64,000 bases of DNA from Enterobacteriaceae bacterium (GCA_031261005.1 JAISKF010000009.1:1-64000), one strand, 5' to 3'. Positions 51,207-61,964 are shown, counted from the stretch's first letter. The notes: generated by a model not told the origin, from the letters alone. Translations and numbers: made by a program.

Positions 51207-52091
51207 ATGTCTAATTCAGATTTATTACACCGCTATCTATTTGAAAAACATGACGTCCGTGGTGAATTAGTGACGTTAAGCGATACCTACAGCCATATTC
51301 TGGAAAATCATGATTATCCGGTGGCTGTTCAACGTTTGTTGGGCGAAATGCTCGTAGCCACCAGCCTGTTAACCGCTACGCTGAAATTTGACGGCGATAT
51401 TACCGTCCAGTTGCAGGGTGATGGTCCGGTCAAACTGGTGGTGATCAACGGTGACAATCAGCAGCAAATGCGCGGCGTGGCGCGTCTGCAAGGTGAAATT
51501 GATGATAACGCGACGTTGAAACAGATGATCGGCAATGGTTATTTAGTCATCACGATTATGCCGAAAGAGGGTGAACGCTATCAGGGCGTTGTCGGTTTAG
51601 AGGGTGAAACCGTTTCTGACTGCATCGAGGAGTACTTCCGCCAGTCTGAACAGCTACCAACGCGCCTGTTTATTAAAACCGGTTCTCATCAGGAAAAAGC
51701 TGCGGCAGCAGGTATGTTGCTGCAAGTGTTACCGGCGCATAAAAGCAATAGCAGCGAATTTGATCATCTGGCAACACTGACTGAGACCATCAAAGGCGAA
51801 GAGCTGTTTAGCCTTGATGTAAAAGAAGTTTTACATCGTTTATATCATGAAGAAGATATTACCCTGTTTGACGCGCAGCCCGTCAGTTTCCATTGTACCT
51901 GTTCCAGAGATCGCTGCGCGCAAGCGTTAATTACTATTCCGCCGGAAGAGACTGATTCACTGCTCAATGAAGAAGGTCACATTGATATGCACTGTGATTA
52001 CTGCGGCAAGCATTATATTTTTGAAAAAATGGATATTGATGCTTTGCGCTTAAATGGCGGCGTTACATTAGAAAACAAAACGCATCATTGA
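51207..52091 (+). CDS. hslO: Redox-regulated chaperone Hsp33
   Basis: 294-aa cytosolic holdase activated by oxidation and unfolding. The C-terminal zinc switch is intact: CTC in [10 protein letters not shown] and CDYCGKH supply the four Cys ligands. N-terminal segments [14 protein letters not shown] and [12 protein letters not shown] match the family. It follows hslR by 57 bp, probably cotranscribed. Confidence 0.96.
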   Translation: MSNSDLLHRYLFEKHDVRGELVTLSDTYSHILENHDYPVAVQRLLGEMLVATSLLTATLKFDGDITVQLQGDGPVKLVVINGDNQQQMRGVARLQGEIDDNATLKQMIGNGYLVITIMPKEGERYQGVVGLEGETVSDCIEEYFRQSEQLPTRLFIKTGSHQEKAAAAGMLLQVLPAHKSNSSEFDHLATLTETIKGEELFSLDVKEVLHRLYHEEDITLFDAQPVSFHCTCSRDRCAQALITIPPEETDSLLNEEGHIDMHCDYCGKHYIFEKMDIDALRLNGGVTLENKTHH

Positions 52092-52126
52092 TAAACACGC
52101 TTTAACAGTATTTCATGTTTAGCAAC

Positions 52127-52166
52127 AAATGCCGGAGATATTACATCGTAATCTCAGGCATTTTTA
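52127..52166 (+). terminator. Terminator of hslRO
   Basis: AAATGCCGGAGAT pairs with ATCTCAGGCATTT (one internal mismatch), followed by TTAAATT. Confidence 0.7.
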
Positions 52167-52349
52167 AATTAATCATCTATGAGACACTTTTTTTAATCGT
52201 TTCACCTCTCAGAATATAGCGATCCAGATCTCATCTTTGATCAAAATTTAGAATAATATTCCGATCTTTGATAATCCTCTCAGGTCTGCACGCCTGAAAC
52301 TCTTACAATGCTAAAAAATTATTCATACCTATAAGAGAAAGGAAACACC

Positions 52350-53975
52350 ATGAGTGCAAGCCACATCACACCAGAAGAACTCGCTGCCTACGGCATTCAA
52401 AACGCAACTGAAATTATGTACAACCCAAGTTATGATTTTCTGTTTCAGGAAGAGACTCGTTCAGACCTTCAAGGATATGAAAAAGGCATCGTGACGAATT
52501 TAGGTGCGGTCGCTGTTGATACCGGTATCTTTACCGGTCGTTCACCAAAAGATAAATACATTGTTCGTGATGACGTCAGCCGCAATACCGTTTGGTGGTC
52601 AGATCAGGGCAAAGGTAAAAATGATAATAAACCGCTGACTCCGGCAATTTGGGCTGAACTGAAAAAACTGGTTGGCAATCAGCTTTCCGGTAAACGTTTG
52701 TTTATCGTTGATGCGTATTGCGGCGCGAATCCTGATACGCGTTTAAGCGTGCGTTTTATTACCGAAGTGGCGTGGCAGGCACACTTTGTGAAAAACATGT
52801 TTATCCGTCCGTCTGATGACGAACTACAAAACTTCAAACCTGATTTTATCGTCATGAACGGCGCGAAATGCACTAATCCGAACTGGAAAGAGCAAGGTTT
52901 GAATTCGGAAAACTTCGTTGCCTTTAACCTGACCGAACGCATTCAGCTAATCGGCGGGACTTGGTACGGCGGCGAAATGAAGAAAGGTATGTTCTCTATC
53001 ATGAACTACCTGCTGCCGCTGAAAGGCATTGCGTCAATGCACTGCTCGGCAAACGTGGGTAGTAAAGGCGATGTGGCAGTTTTCTTTGGCTTGTCCGGCA
53101 CCGGTAAAACGACGCTTTCCACCGATCCTAAACGCCAGTTAATCGGCGATGATGAACACGGTTGGGACGATGACGGCGTGTTTAACTTTGAGGGCGGTTG
53201 CTACGCGAAAACCATCAAACTATCGAAAGAGGCTGAACCCGATATTTATAACGCCATTACCCGTGATGCCTTGCTGGAAAACGTGGTTGTCCGCGCTGAC
53301 GGCAGCGTCGATTTTGATGATGCGTCTAAGACTGAAAATACCCGCGTTTCCTATCCGATTTATCATATCCACAATATTGTGAAGCCAGTGTCTAAAGCCG
53401 GTCATGCACAGAAAGTGATCTTCCTGACGGCTGATGCTTTTGGCGTGTTGCCGCCGGTGTCAAAACTGACACACGATCAGACGCAATATCATTTCCTGTC
53501 AGGCTTTACGGCTAAACTCGCCGGTACAGAACGCGGAATTACCGAACCAACACCAACATTCTCTGCTTGTTTTGGCGCAGCGTTCTTATCTCTGCACCCA
53601 ACACAATATGCCGAAGTGCTGGTAAAACGCATGAACGCCTCAGGCGCACACGCTTATCTGGTCAATACTGGCTGGAACGGAACGGGTAAACGTATCTCAA
53701 TTAAAGATACCCGCGCGATTATTGATGCCATTCTTAGCGGTGATATTGAAAAAGCCGATACATTCCAGTTGCCGATCTTTGATTTAGCAATTCCGACTGC
53801 GTTACCAGGCGTGAATCCTGATATTTTAGATCCACGCGCCACTTACGCTACAGAAGCCGAATGGGAAGCGAAAGCCGAAAAACTGGCAAATCTGTTTACC
53901 GAAAACTTTGATAAATATACCGATACCCCAGCAGGGGCGGCGTTAGTCGCGGTAGGACCGAAGTTGAAGAAATAG
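52350..53975 (+). CDS. pckA: Phosphoenolpyruvate carboxykinase (ATP)
   Basis: Converts oxaloacetate to phosphoenolpyruvate with ATP, the entry to gluconeogenesis. 541 aa (E. coli 540). Motifs: [13 protein letters not shown], the metal-binding region around MNYLLPLKG and MHCSANVG, the P-loop [13 protein letters not shown] and [14 protein letters not shown]. Catabolite control would be expected; upstream, TACAAT near 52303 is a possible -10, but no confident CRP site was found. The transcript likely ends at the R12 hairpin. Confidence 0.97.
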   Translation: MSASHITPEELAAYGIQNATEIMYNPSYDFLFQEETRSDLQGYEKGIVTNLGAVAVDTGIFTGRSPKDKYIVRDDVSRNTVWWSDQGKGKNDNKPLTPAIWAELKKLVGNQLSGKRLFIVDAYCGANPDTRLSVRFITEVAWQAHFVKNMFIRPSDDELQNFKPDFIVMNGAKCTNPNWKEQGLNSENFVAFNLTERIQLIGGTWYGGEMKKGMFSIMNYLLPLKGIASMHCSANVGSKGDVAVFFGLSGTGKTTLSTDPKRQLIGDDEHGWDDDGVFNFEGGCYAKTIKLSKEAEPDIYNAITRDALLENVVVRADGSVDFDDASKTENTRVSYPIYHIHNIVKPVSKAGHAQKVIFLTADAFGVLPPVSKLTHDQTQYHFLSGFTAKLAGTERGITEPTPTFSACFGAAFLSLHPTQYAEVLVKRMNASGAHAYLVNTGWNGTGKRISIKDTRAIIDAILSGDIEKADTFQLPIFDLAIPTALPGVNPDILDPRATYATEAEWEAKAEKLANLFTENFDKYTDTPAGAALVAVGPKLKK

Positions 53976-54002
53976 AAGAAATAACAGAATAACATTTGAA
54001 AA

Positions 54003-54120
54003 ATCTTACGGGCGATAATCTATCGCCCGTAATTTTATAAACATCACCAATCGTTAAACTTGATCATTCATGCCAGCAGGTTATCGCCTGCGATTTACTT
54101 TTTATTATCAATGAATGGTA
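54003..54120 (+). repeat. MITE-like repeat copy R12 acting as pckA terminator
   Basis: The first palindrome TTACGGGCGATA/TATCGCCCGTAA (54006-54032) is a perfect 12-bp stem followed by TTTT, a good intrinsic terminator for pckA. The ATCACCAATCGTTAAAC spacer is shared with R2. The second palindrome is decayed and a short right arm (TTTTTATTATCAATGAATGG) follows. Confidence 0.75.
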
Positions 54121-54124
54121 AAAT

Positions 54125-54733
54125 CTACCGATCCCGACGAAAACGCCCATCACTTTGACGAGTAAACAGAGCGGAACGGTTTGGTGCGAGTTCAACTTCT
54201 ACCGCCGTGACTTGCTTATCATTTGTCACCTGAACACGAATTTTTTGACCTATACGCAGGGAATTAACCGGTTTTCCTGATCCCTCGACTTCTGCCAGTA
54301 AAAACGCATCGCTAATAATAAAATGATTCTCACGAAAGAGTTGCGTCAGGGTGTGTCCTTTCTGAATGGTAAATTCTTGCCATTGGTTGTTATTAGCTGA
54401 TGTGACAGGTTCTTCCGCAGGCGGTGTTTGCACCGCTGGTGAGCGTTGATTTACTGGCGGAGGAATAATCTGCGCGTTCACTAATTCGCCATTATGATTC
54501 GGCGCAGAGCGCTCAACCGGCACGCTGCGGGTCACTGGCTCATCGGATTTGCTGCCAGGCCAAAGAAAAGCCACCAGTACCAATAATGTTGCCAGCAAAA
54601 CACCGCGGCGATGAAAATAAGGTAAAGGTTCCATCCAGCTAAAACTATCCGGCAAATGCCACAATTTTAATAATCCAATTTTTAACGGATTATTAGCGCT
54701 AGTCAGCCATTCCTTGCCTCTATTTACCTGCAT
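54125..54733 (-). CDS. ytfB: Cell-division/OapA-family protein YtfB
   Basis: 202-aa bitopic membrane protein: cytoplasmic N-terminus, one membrane helix (about 43-59, after the conserved MEPLPYFHRRG), a Pro/Gln-rich linker (about 60-115), and a C-terminal OapA/LysM-like domain (about 118-200; HTLTQLFRENHF, EGSGKPVNSLRIGQKIRV, LFTRQSDGRFRR). E. coli YtfB localises to the septum and binds glycans. Divergent from fklB, the conserved arrangement. Confidence 0.9.
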   Translation of the reverse strand: MQVNRGKEWLTSANNPLKIGLLKLWHLPDSFSWMEPLPYFHRRGVLLATLLVLVAFLWPGSKSDEPVTRSVPVERSAPNHNGELVNAQIIPPPVNQRSPAVQTPPAEEPVTSANNNQWQEFTIQKGHTLTQLFRENHFIISDAFLLAEVEGSGKPVNSLRIGQKIRVQVTNDKQVTAVEVELAPNRSALFTRQSDGRFRRDR

Positions 54734-55096
54734 CGCCGTACCTCATCTGTACTCATTAAATACCATCACTGCGAGATGACGTAATTGTAACCATAATAAA
54801 CCGAATAATCTCAGTTAGGTAACTATATGGCATGATATAAATTCGTAGGAACGGCAACCTGCCGCCCGTGAACCCATAACAATTGTTAATTCTGGCAACA
54901 GATTGTCATCTCTACAAACCACAATAAAATCATTTTGTTATATCGATAAAGATAATCACGATAAAATTTCCCTCTGCGGGGGAATCAATAGCAAGCACAA
55001 TTAATCGTTGAACATTATGACATTTTGCCGATGCGCTGCCTGTGTTATGCTGCGGATCTTTATCTATTTATCATTTTTTAAGGGAACACGAACACC
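54734..55096. promoter_or_regulatory. ytfB/fklB divergent region with repeat R13
   Basis: No gene. Bases about 54846-54925 are a decayed MITE-like copy (GTAGGAACGGCAACCTGCCGCCCG, GTGAACCCATAACAATTGTT spacer, CAACAGATTGTCATCTCTAC) without clear arms. An AAGGGA ribosome-binding site at 55079-55084 serves fklB. Confidence 0.6.
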
Positions 55097-55717
55097 ATGA
55101 CAAAGCCATCTTTTGACAGCGTAGAATCACAAGCCAGTTATGGCATTGGTTTACAGATCGGTCAGCAATTACAAGAATCTGGATTAGAGGGTTTAGTACC
55201 AGAAGCGCTATTAGCCGGTTTAACTGATGCCCTGAGCGGTAATCACCCGTCTGTACCGGTTGATGTGGTACATCGCGCACTGCGTGAAGTTCATGAACGT
55301 GCGGATAAAGTGCGCCGTGAAAAACAAGAAAAAATGGCGGAAGACGGTGTGCGTTTTCTGGAAGAGAATGCTAAACGCAGCGAAGTGAATAGCACGGAAT
55401 CTGGTTTACAGTTTGAAGTGCTGACACAAGGTGAAGGCGCGATCCCATCTCGTCAGGATCGTGTACGTGTTCACTACACTGGCTCACTAACTGACGGTAC
55501 GGTATTTGATAGCTCCGTACAACGCGGTGAACCGGCTGAATTCCCGGTTAGTGGCGTGATTCCGGGCTGGATTGAAGCGCTGACTTTAATGCCTGTTGGT
55601 TCTAAATGGAAGCTGACGATCCCTCAACATCTGGCTTACGGTGAACGCGGTGCCGGTGCGGCGATCCCGCCATTCAGCACATTGGTGTTTGAAGTTGAGT
55701 TATTAGATATTCTTTGA
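55097..55717 (+). CDS. fklB: FKBP-type peptidyl-prolyl isomerase FklB (FKBP22)
   Basis: 206 aa, same length as E. coli. N-terminal dimerisation helices (about 1-90) with [12 protein letters not shown] and a C-terminal FKBP domain (about 110-206: [60 protein letters not shown]). No signal peptide, so cytoplasmic. Confidence 0.96.
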   Translation: MTKPSFDSVESQASYGIGLQIGQQLQESGLEGLVPEALLAGLTDALSGNHPSVPVDVVHRALREVHERADKVRREKQEKMAEDGVRFLEENAKRSEVNSTESGLQFEVLTQGEGAIPSRQDRVRVHYTGSLTDGTVFDSSVQRGEPAEFPVSGVIPGWIEALTLMPVGSKWKLTIPQHLAYGERGAGAAIPPFSTLVFEVELLDIL

Positions 55718-55724
55718 TTTTCAT

Positions 55725-55745
55725 GGGGCGGCTGATTGCCGCCCT
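55725..55745. terminator. Bidirectional hairpin between fklB and epmB
   Basis: GGGCGGC/GCCGCCC stem with a TGATT loop; it overlaps the epmB stop codon. No T-run, but preceded and followed by short AT stretches. The sequence is again of the dispersed-repeat core type. Confidence 0.55.
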
Positions 55746-56772
55746 ATTGATTCCCCAGATGTAAATCCAACGTCGTTTTACTTGGCTCGCCGCCGACTTC
55801 TCTGGTGAGTTTTGGAATTAAATAACCTGACGTTTTTGTCATCATTTCCCGCATAATGGCTCTGGCGCTTTCATCATCAATCAGAAAATGTGCTGCGCCC
55901 TGTACTTTGTCCAGAACGTGCAGATAATAAGGCAATATTCCCGCCTCAAATAACGCCACGCTCAAAGCAACCAGCGTATCCGCGTTGTCATTGACACCTT
56001 TTAGTAACACGCCTTGATTCAGTAACGTCACGCCTGCGTTTTTTAGCTGCTGCATACTGGTTTTCACTTCATCATCAATTTCATTAGCGTGATTAATATG
56101 CGTGACAATAATAATTTGCAGATGAGAACCAGCAAAACGGCGGCATAAGGCTTCTGTAATGCGCGCAGGGATCACTACCGGTAAACGAGTATGAATACGC
56201 AGCCGCCGAATATGCGGGATGGTTTCTATTGCCGATAGCAGCCAATCCAGCTCATGATCTTTTGCCATTAGCGGATCACCGCCAGAGAAGATCAGTTCAT
56301 CTAACTCTGAATGTTGGCGGACATAATCCAACGCTTTCGTCCAACTGCGCTTGTTGCCAGGATTGTCCTGATACGGAAAATGACGGCGAAAACAATAACG
56401 GCAATTGACCGCGCACGCACCTTTCACCACCAGCAACGCGCGATTTTGATATTTGTGCAGCAATCCTGGTGCAGCGGAATGCTGTTCGTCCAGCGGATCG
56501 GTGCTGAAACCTGCGACTTCGAGAAATTCATTTTGCTGGGTTATTACTTGTAATAACAGCGGATCTTCCGCATCGCCTTTTCGCATTCTGGCAGCAAAAG
56601 CGCGCGGAACGCGCAGCGGGAATAAATGCCGCGCATCAGAGCCAATCGACAATTTAGGGTGATGCTGCAAAGATAAAAGCTGCAATAACTCGTCAGGATC
56701 GGTAATAACGTCCGATAACTGTTGCAACCATTCTTCTCTAATTGCGGTGTTATGGGTTACAATATGCGCCAT
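55744..56772 (-). CDS. epmB: EF-P-(R)-beta-lysylation protein EpmB
   Basis: Radical-SAM, PLP-dependent lysine 2,3-aminomutase that makes (R)-beta-lysine for modifying EF-P. 342 aa as in E. coli. The cluster motif CAVNCRYCFRRHFPY, FSGGDPLMA and LLNQGVLLKGVND are present. It is divergent from its target gene efp, 46 bp apart. The ligase EpmA is outside the window. Confidence 0.96.
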   Translation of the reverse strand: MAHIVTHNTAIREEWLQQLSDVITDPDELLQLLSLQHHPKLSIGSDARHLFPLRVPRAFAARMRKGDAEDPLLLQVITQQNEFLEVAGFSTDPLDEQHSAAPGLLHKYQNRALLVVKGACAVNCRYCFRRHFPYQDNPGNKRSWTKALDYVRQHSELDELIFSGGDPLMAKDHELDWLLSAIETIPHIRRLRIHTRLPVVIPARITEALCRRFAGSHLQIIIVTHINHANEIDDEVKTSMQQLKNAGVTLLNQGVLLKGVNDNADTLVALSVALFEAGILPYYLHVLDKVQGAAHFLIDDESARAIMREMMTKTSGYLIPKLTREVGGEPSKTTLDLHLGNQ

Positions 56773-56818
56773 TTTTAGCTGAGCTACCTAAATTATTAAT
56801 TAAAGAAAGAGGACCATC

Positions 56819-57385
56819 ATGGCGTCTTATTCTAGCAACGATTTCCGTCCGGGTCTCAAAATCATGTTGGACGGCGAGCCTTGTGCTGTAATCGAAAGTG
56901 AATTCGTTAAACCGGGTAAAGGTCAGGCATTTGCCCGTGTTCGTCTGCGTAAACTGCTTACCGGTAAATTATTAGAAAAAACCTTTAAATCTACCGATAG
57001 CGCAGAAGGCGCTGACGTAATGGATATGAACCTGACTTATCTGTATAACGATGGTGATTTCTGGCACTTCATGAACAATGAAACATTCGAGCAGTTAGCT
57101 GCTGATGCCAAAGCGGTTGGTGACAACGCGAAATGGCTGGTTGAACAAGCTGAATGTATTCTGACACTGTGGAACGGCGAACCTATCGCGGTAACTCCGC
57201 CAAACTTTGTTGAGCTGGAAATCGTCGATACTGATCCCGGTCTGAAAGGCGATACGGCGGGTACTGGCGGTAAACCTGCCACGCTAACCACTGGCGCGGT
57301 AGTAAAAGTTCCGTTATTCGTACAAATCGGTGAAGTAATTAAAGTTGATACCCGCTCTGGCGAATATGTCTCGCGCGTAAAATAA
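56819..57385 (+). CDS. efp: Elongation factor P
   Basis: Relieves ribosome stalling at polyproline stretches. 188 aa with three beta-barrel domains. The beta-lysylation site is K34 in KPGKGQAF, consistent with epmB next door. C-terminal [13 protein letters not shown] is conserved. An AGAGGA ribosome-binding site is present and a terminator follows. Confidence 0.97.
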   Translation: MASYSSNDFRPGLKIMLDGEPCAVIESEFVKPGKGQAFARVRLRKLLTGKLLEKTFKSTDSAEGADVMDMNLTYLYNDGDFWHFMNNETFEQLAADAKAVGDNAKWLVEQAECILTLWNGEPIAVTPPNFVELEIVDTDPGLKGDTAGTGGKPATLTTGAVVKVPLFVQIGEVIKVDTRSGEYVSRVK

Positions 57386-57409
57386 TCGATTATTGTTCGA
57401 TTAGTTAAA

Positions 57410-57444
57410 TAGGGCTGTTATTATGACAGCCCTATCTGTTTTTG
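57410..57444 (+). terminator. Terminator of efp
   Basis: AGGGCTGT/ACAGCCCT, 8-bp stem with a 7-nt loop, then ATCTGTTTTTG. Confidence 0.85.
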
Positions 57445-57485
57445 AGCTAAACCAAACTAAAAACAAATTAAAAAAGGACGACAAC

Positions 57486-57611
57486 ATGCTAAAAGCAATC
57501 TGTGCAGTTTTATTATCAGCCGTGGTCATTTCTTCTCTCGCTGGCTGCAATACCGTGCGCGGTTTTGGTGAAGACGTGCAAGCAGTTGGCGGTGCGATTA
57601 AGCGTGTTTAA
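57486..57611 (+). CDS. ecnA: Entericidin A/B-family lipoprotein
   Basis: 41-aa lipoprotein: basic start, hydrophobic segment and lipobox LAGC (Cys21), then NTVRGFGEDVQAVGGAIKRV. Entericidins are an antidote (EcnA, 41 aa) and a toxin (EcnB, 48 aa) encoded after efp in E. coli. Length and RGFGED favour EcnA, but with a single member the role is open. The start is the ATG after AAAGGACG; the longer in-frame extension lacks a ribosome-binding site and would bury the signal. Confidence 0.8.
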   Translation: MLKAICAVLLSAVVISSLAGCNTVRGFGEDVQAVGGAIKRV

Positions 57612-57815
57612 TTTTTAATTCTCTTAATTATCACATCTCTTTTTATGGTGATCGCTCTCAGCTATCGCCAGTTGTTGTTATTAATATAGTTGTTGTTATT
57701 AGTACAATCGCAACATCAATCCCTCATATCAACGCCTAAAACCCGCTAAAATTTAATTATTAAATGGGTAATCTCAAACTTAATCGTTTCAGCCTAAAAC
57801 ACGGTCTGAGCCTCA
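57612..57815. other. Non-coding stretch between the entericidin and rbs control region
   Basis: No gene seen. A short direct repeat (TTGTTGTTATTA, TTGTTGTTATTAG) lies near 57672-57700. Confidence 0.4.
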
Positions 57816-57831
57816 ATCGAAACGTTTCGAT
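57816..57831 (+). promoter_or_regulatory. RbsR operator 1
   Basis: Perfect 16-bp palindrome ATCGAAACGTTTCGAT, the LacI-family/RbsR type. It lies about 118 bp ahead of rbsD. The regulator gene rbsR is at the end of the same operon. Confidence 0.75.
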
Positions 57832-57898
57832 GAATATCACAATTTCTCTAAAAAACCTTTTGCTTTCTCTGTTGATCTTTCTAAACTGCCGCCTGTAA

Positions 57899-57910
57899 CG
57901 AAACGTTTCG
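57899..57910 (+). promoter_or_regulatory. RbsR operator 2
   Basis: CGAAACGTTTCG, a 12-bp palindrome identical in core to operator 1 and 80 bp downstream of it, so looping is possible. Just after it GACAGGT/ACCTGTC (57913-57931) can form a small hairpin close to the rbsD ribosome-binding site AAAGG. Confidence 0.75.
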
Positions 57911-57948
57911 ATGACAGGTAATACACCTGTCACACAAAGGTGAACTAA

Positions 57949-58368
57949 ATGAAAAAAGGTACGCTGCTTAACTCCATGCTCTCTTCTGTAATTTCGCGTT
58001 TAGGGCATACGGATAGCTTAGTGATCGGCGATGCCGGTTTACCTATTCCAGCCGCCGTTGAGCGTATTGATTTAGCGCTGACGCATGGTGTGCCGTCATT
58101 TTTGCAGGTGTTTGATACCGTCACCGATGAAATGCAGGTAGAAAAAGCGGTGATCGCCGCAGAAATTAAAGAAAAAAATCCGCTGCTTCATCAACTACTT
58201 ATCGAGCGTTTAACCGAGCTGGAACAGCGCCAGAAGAATCAAATCACGCTGCAATATATCAGCCATGAAGCATTAAAAACGCTATCCCACAGCAGCCATG
58301 CCGTTGTGCGTAGCGGTGAATGCACGCCTTACGCCAATGTGATTTTGTATTCCGGCGTTGTATTTTAA
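57949..58368 (+). CDS. rbsD: D-ribose pyranase
   Basis: Catalyses conversion between beta-pyranose and furanose forms of ribose before phosphorylation. 139 aa as in E. coli, with [20 protein letters not shown] (catalytic H20), DAGLPIP and the C-terminal [15 protein letters not shown]. First gene of rbsDACBKR. Confidence 0.96.
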   Translation: MKKGTLLNSMLSSVISRLGHTDSLVIGDAGLPIPAAVERIDLALTHGVPSFLQVFDTVTDEMQVEKAVIAAEIKEKNPLLHQLLIERLTELEQRQKNQITLQYISHEALKTLSHSSHAVVRSGECTPYANVILYSGVVF

Positions 58369-58395
58369 GGGCTATGTTATTTTGAGGATCATGTT

Positions 58396-59901
58396 ATGCA
58401 ACCTCTACTAAAACTTAGCGGTATCGATAAATCCTTTCCCGGAGTGAAAGCCTTATCCGGCGCGAGTCTTAGCGTTTATGCAGGGAAAGTGATGGCACTG
58501 TTGGGCGAAAACGGTGCAGGTAAATCAACGCTAATGAAAGTGTTAACCGGTATTTACAGCAAAGATGCCGGAACCATTGAATATCTGGAGCAAGACATTG
58601 CGTTCAGCGGTCCTAAAGCCTCGCAGGAAGCGGGAATCGGTATTATCCATCAAGAACTGAATCTTATCCCGCAATTAAGCATCGCCGAAAATATTTTTCT
58701 TGGTCGTGAATTCGTCAATGCGTTCGGTCGTATCGACTGGAAAAAGACTTATGCCGAAGCTGATCGTCTACTGCGGCGGCTCAATGTGCATTACAGTAGC
58801 CGCCGTCTGGTTGGCGAGTTGTCTATCGGCGATCAACAGATGGTGGAAATCGCTAAGGTGCTCAGTTTTGAGTCGAAAGTCATCATTATGGACGAACCGA
58901 CTGATGCGCTGACGGATACCGAAACTGCCTCGCTGTTTAATGTTATCAATGAATTGCGTTCACAGGGCTGCGGCATTGTTTATATTTCTCATCGTCTGAA
59001 AGAGATTTTTGAGATTTGCGATGATGTGACGGTGCTGCGCGATGGCGCATTTATCGGCGAGCGTTCTGTTGCTGAACTCGATGAAGATCGGCTGATTGAA
59101 ATGATGGTTGGTCGCCGTCTGGAAGATCTCTATCCGCGTTTGGATCAGCCGCGCGGCGCTTTGCGTTTGCAGGTGAAAAATCTGTCCGGCAAAGGCGTGC
59201 ATGATGTCAGTTTCGATCTTTATCGCAGTGAGATTCTCGGCGTTTCCGGCTTGATGGGTGCAAGGCGCACCGAGCTGATGAAGATGATCTACGGCGCACT
59301 GCCCCACGTTGCAGGCAGCATCACTCTTGATGGACAAACGCTAAAAATCCATAGCCCGCAAGATGGGCTGAAAAACGGTATCGTCTATATTTCCGAAGAT
59401 CGCAAAGGCGATGGTTTAGTGCTGGGCATGTCGGTGAAAGAGAATATGTCACTGACTGCATTGCGTTATTTCAGCAAACATTGGGGTTCGCTGAAACATG
59501 CCGAAGAGCAGCAAGCCGTTGGCGATTTTATCAATCTGTTCAATATTAAAACTCCATCAATGCAGCAAACTATCGGGCTGCTTTCCGGCGGTAATCAGCA
59601 AAAAATTGCTATTGCACGCGGGCTGATGACGCGCCCGAATGTGCTGATTCTTGATGAACCTACGCGCGGCGTCGATGTGGGTGCAAAGAAAGAGATTTAT
59701 CAGCTAATCAATCAATTTAAACGCGAAGGGTTAAGCATTATTTTGATTTCCTCCGAAATGCCCGAAGTCATCGGAATGAGCGATCGCATTTTAGTGATGC
59801 ACGAAGGTCATATCAGCGGTGAATTTCCTATTGAACAAGCGACACAAGAAACACTGATGGCGGCGGCAGTCGGCAAACAGTACGGGAGTGAGAAACAGTG
59901 A
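58396..59901 (+). CDS. rbsA: Ribose ABC transporter ATP-binding protein
   Basis: 501-aa duplicated ATPase that drives ribose import. First cassette: Walker [11 protein letters not shown], signature [13 protein letters not shown], Walker [12 protein letters not shown]. Second cassette: the Walker A equivalent [10 protein letters not shown] is degenerate, as usual in sugar importers, with [15 protein letters not shown] and [13 protein letters not shown] intact. It overlaps rbsC by 4 bp (GTGA). Confidence 0.97.
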   Translation: MQPLLKLSGIDKSFPGVKALSGASLSVYAGKVMALLGENGAGKSTLMKVLTGIYSKDAGTIEYLEQDIAFSGPKASQEAGIGIIHQELNLIPQLSIAENIFLGREFVNAFGRIDWKKTYAEADRLLRRLNVHYSSRRLVGELSIGDQQMVEIAKVLSFESKVIIMDEPTDALTDTETASLFNVINELRSQGCGIVYISHRLKEIFEICDDVTVLRDGAFIGERSVAELDEDRLIEMMVGRRLEDLYPRLDQPRGALRLQVKNLSGKGVHDVSFDLYRSEILGVSGLMGARRTELMKMIYGALPHVAGSITLDGQTLKIHSPQDGLKNGIVYISEDRKGDGLVLGMSVKENMSLTALRYFSKHWGSLKHAEEQQAVGDFINLFNIKTPSMQQTIGLLSGGNQQKIAIARGLMTRPNVLILDEPTRGVDVGAKKEIYQLINQFKREGLSIILISSEMPEVIGMSDRILVMHEGHISGEFPIEQATQETLMAAAVGKQYGSEKQ

Positions 59902-60860
59902 ATACGTCAAATAATCCATCAACCAGCCGTTTTAATAAAACATGGCTGCTTGAGCAGAAATCGCTGATTGCGTTGATTGCGCTGATCATTGTGGTTTCAT
60001 TTCTAAGCCCTAACTTTTTTACCGTCGATAATCTGTTCAATATTCTGCAACAGACTTCGGTAAATGCCATTATCGCGGTGGGCATGACGCTGGTTATTCT
60101 CACTTCCGGCATCGATTTGTCCGTTGGTTCTGTGCTGGCGCTGACCGGCGCAGTTGCCGCGACGTTCGTGGGTATGGATCTCAACATTGTTATTGCGTTG
60201 GGCGGCGCATTGATATTAGGTGCAGCACTCGGCGCAGTCACCGGTGTTATCGTAGCGAAAGGCAATGTGCAGGCATTTATTGCCACACTGGTGATGATGC
60301 TGATATTACGCGGCGCAACACTGCAATTTTCGGCAGGCAGCCCGATCAATCTGGGTTTTTCCGATACTTCTGATGCGTTTGAATGGCTGGGTATCGGGCG
60401 TCCTTTCGGCATACCAACGCCAATCTGGATTATGGCGATCGTCTTTTTCGGCGCATGGTATCTGCTCAATCATACTCGTTTGGGGCGTTATATTTATGCA
60501 CTGGGCGGTAATGAAGCGGCAACGCGCTTGTCGGGAATTAACGTCGATCGCGTGAAGATTATTGTCTACGCTTTGTGTGGTGTGTTGACCACACTGGCTG
60601 GCATTATCGAAGTTGGGCGTTTATCTTCCGCTCAACCAACTGCCGGTCTTGGCTATGAACTTGATGCTATCGCTGCTGTGGTATTAGGCGGAACCAGTCT
60701 GGCTGGCGGTAAAGGTCGCATCACCGGTACGCTTATCGGGGCGCTTATTCTGGGTTTCTTGAGTAATGCACTGAATCTGTTAGGTATTTCAGCTTACTTC
60801 CAGATGATCGTCAAAGGCGTAGTTATTCTGTTGGCAGTTTTGGCAGAGAATAAAAAGTAA
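59898..60860 (+). CDS. rbsC: Ribose ABC transporter permease
   Basis: 320-aa inner-membrane permease, about ten membrane segments. GTG start overlapping the rbsA stop. Motifs [48 protein letters not shown] (cytoplasmic coupling loop) and [17 protein letters not shown]. Confidence 0.97.
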   Translation: MNTSNNPSTSRFNKTWLLEQKSLIALIALIIVVSFLSPNFFTVDNLFNILQQTSVNAIIAVGMTLVILTSGIDLSVGSVLALTGAVAATFVGMDLNIVIALGGALILGAALGAVTGVIVAKGNVQAFIATLVMMLILRGATLQFSAGSPINLGFSDTSDAFEWLGIGRPFGIPTPIWIMAIVFFGAWYLLNHTRLGRYIYALGGNEAATRLSGINVDRVKIIVYALCGVLTTLAGIIEVGRLSSAQPTAGLGYELDAIAAVVLGGTSLAGGKGRITGTLIGALILGFLSNALNLLGISAYFQMIVKGVVILLAVLAENKK

Positions 60861-60916
60861 CAAATAGTTTTATTACACTTTCACTATTACAGACTCTCTA
60901 TTACAGGAACATGATG

Positions 60917-61804
60917 ATGAACATGAAAAAACTGGCAATTTTAGTTTCTGCAACCGCATTAAGCCTTTCCGTTAGTGTCGGCGCAATGGCAAAAGATAAT
61001 ATCGCGCTGGTGGTTTCTACCCAAAACAACCCATTCTTTGTTTCCATGAAAGATGGCGCGCAGAAGAAAGCTGATGAACTGGGCTATAACCTGATCGTAC
61101 TGGATTCGCAAAATAATCCGGCAAAAGAACTGGGTAATGTGCAGGATTTAACCGTGCGCGGTACTAAATTACTGCTGATCAATCCAACGGATTCTGATGC
61201 CGTAGGCAATGCGGTTATCATGGCTAACAAAGCGAAGATCCCTGTCGTCACGCTGGATCGCGCCGCTGCAAAAGGTGAAGTAACCAGCCATATCGCGTCC
61301 GATAATATCGCTGGCGGTAAAATGGCAGGTGATTTTATTGCTGAAAAACTCAGTAATGATGCCAAAGTTATCCAACTGGAAGGTATCACCGGAACGTCCG
61401 CTGCCCGTGAACGCGGTGAAGGCTTTAAGCAATCTATGCAGACTCACCCATTCAAACTGTTAGCAAGTCAACCGGCTGATTTCGATCGCACCAAAGGTCT
61501 GAACGTGATGCAGAACTTGCTGACCGCTCACCCTGATGTGCAGGCTGTCTTCGCTCAAAATGATGAAATGGCGCTAGGTGCTATGCGCGCACTGCAAACT
61601 GCCGGTAAAAAAGATGTGCTGATCGTAGGCTTTGATGGCACTGACGACGGTATTAAAGCGGTAGAAAGCGGCCGCATGGGAGCAACTATCGCTCAACAAC
61701 CTGAGCTGATTGGCAGCATCGGTGTTGAAGTTGCCGATAAGATCCTGAAAGGCGAAAAAGTTGAAGCCAATATTCCTGTCGCGCTGAAACTGGTAACGAA
61801 GTAA
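60917..61804 (+). CDS. rbsB: Periplasmic ribose-binding protein
   Basis: Ribose receptor for transport and, through Trg in E. coli, chemotaxis. Three consecutive ATGs (60911, 60914, 60917); the third gives the conserved MNMKKLA start, lies 8 nt after GGA and yields 295 aa. Signal peptide cleaved after AMA, mature [16 protein letters not shown]. Binding-cleft segments [28 protein letters not shown] and VGFDGTDDG are intact. Confidence 0.96.
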   Translation: MNMKKLAILVSATALSLSVSVGAMAKDNIALVVSTQNNPFFVSMKDGAQKKADELGYNLIVLDSQNNPAKELGNVQDLTVRGTKLLLINPTDSDAVGNAVIMANKAKIPVVTLDRAAAKGEVTSHIASDNIAGGKMAGDFIAEKLSNDAKVIQLEGITGTSAARERGEGFKQSMQTHPFKLLASQPADFDRTKGLNVMQNLLTAHPDVQAVFAQNDEMALGAMRALQTAGKKDVLIVGFDGTDDGIKAVESGRMGATIAQQPELIGSIGVEVADKILKGEKVEANIPVALKLVTK

Positions 61805-61814
61805 TTCTGTTCAC

Positions 61815-61906
61815 AGGGCGGCAACCTGTCGCCCTACGAGAAAACTCAATAATCATTTGAAATTTATAGTAATAATATAGTTTCTTATCTAAAACTCAGG
61901 TTAATT
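61815..61906 (-). repeat. MITE-like repeat half copy R14 inside the rbs operon
   Basis: One palindrome AGGGCGGCAACCTGTCGCCCT, the arm ATAATCATTTGAAATTTATAG and the terminus CTTATCTAAAACTCAGGTT. It lies between rbsB and rbsK, where it could stabilise the 3' end of the upstream mRNA or reduce read-through. Confidence 0.8.
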
Positions 61907-61964
61907 AGCCTGCATCGGTAATTCATTAGCATTATCAAATTACTTTTCAACAAGGGGAAAATAA

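Noticed and set aside
59828-60469. 213-codon minus-strand frame opposite rbsC
   Set aside because: Antisense shadow of a strongly conserved permease gene; no ribosome-binding site or family.
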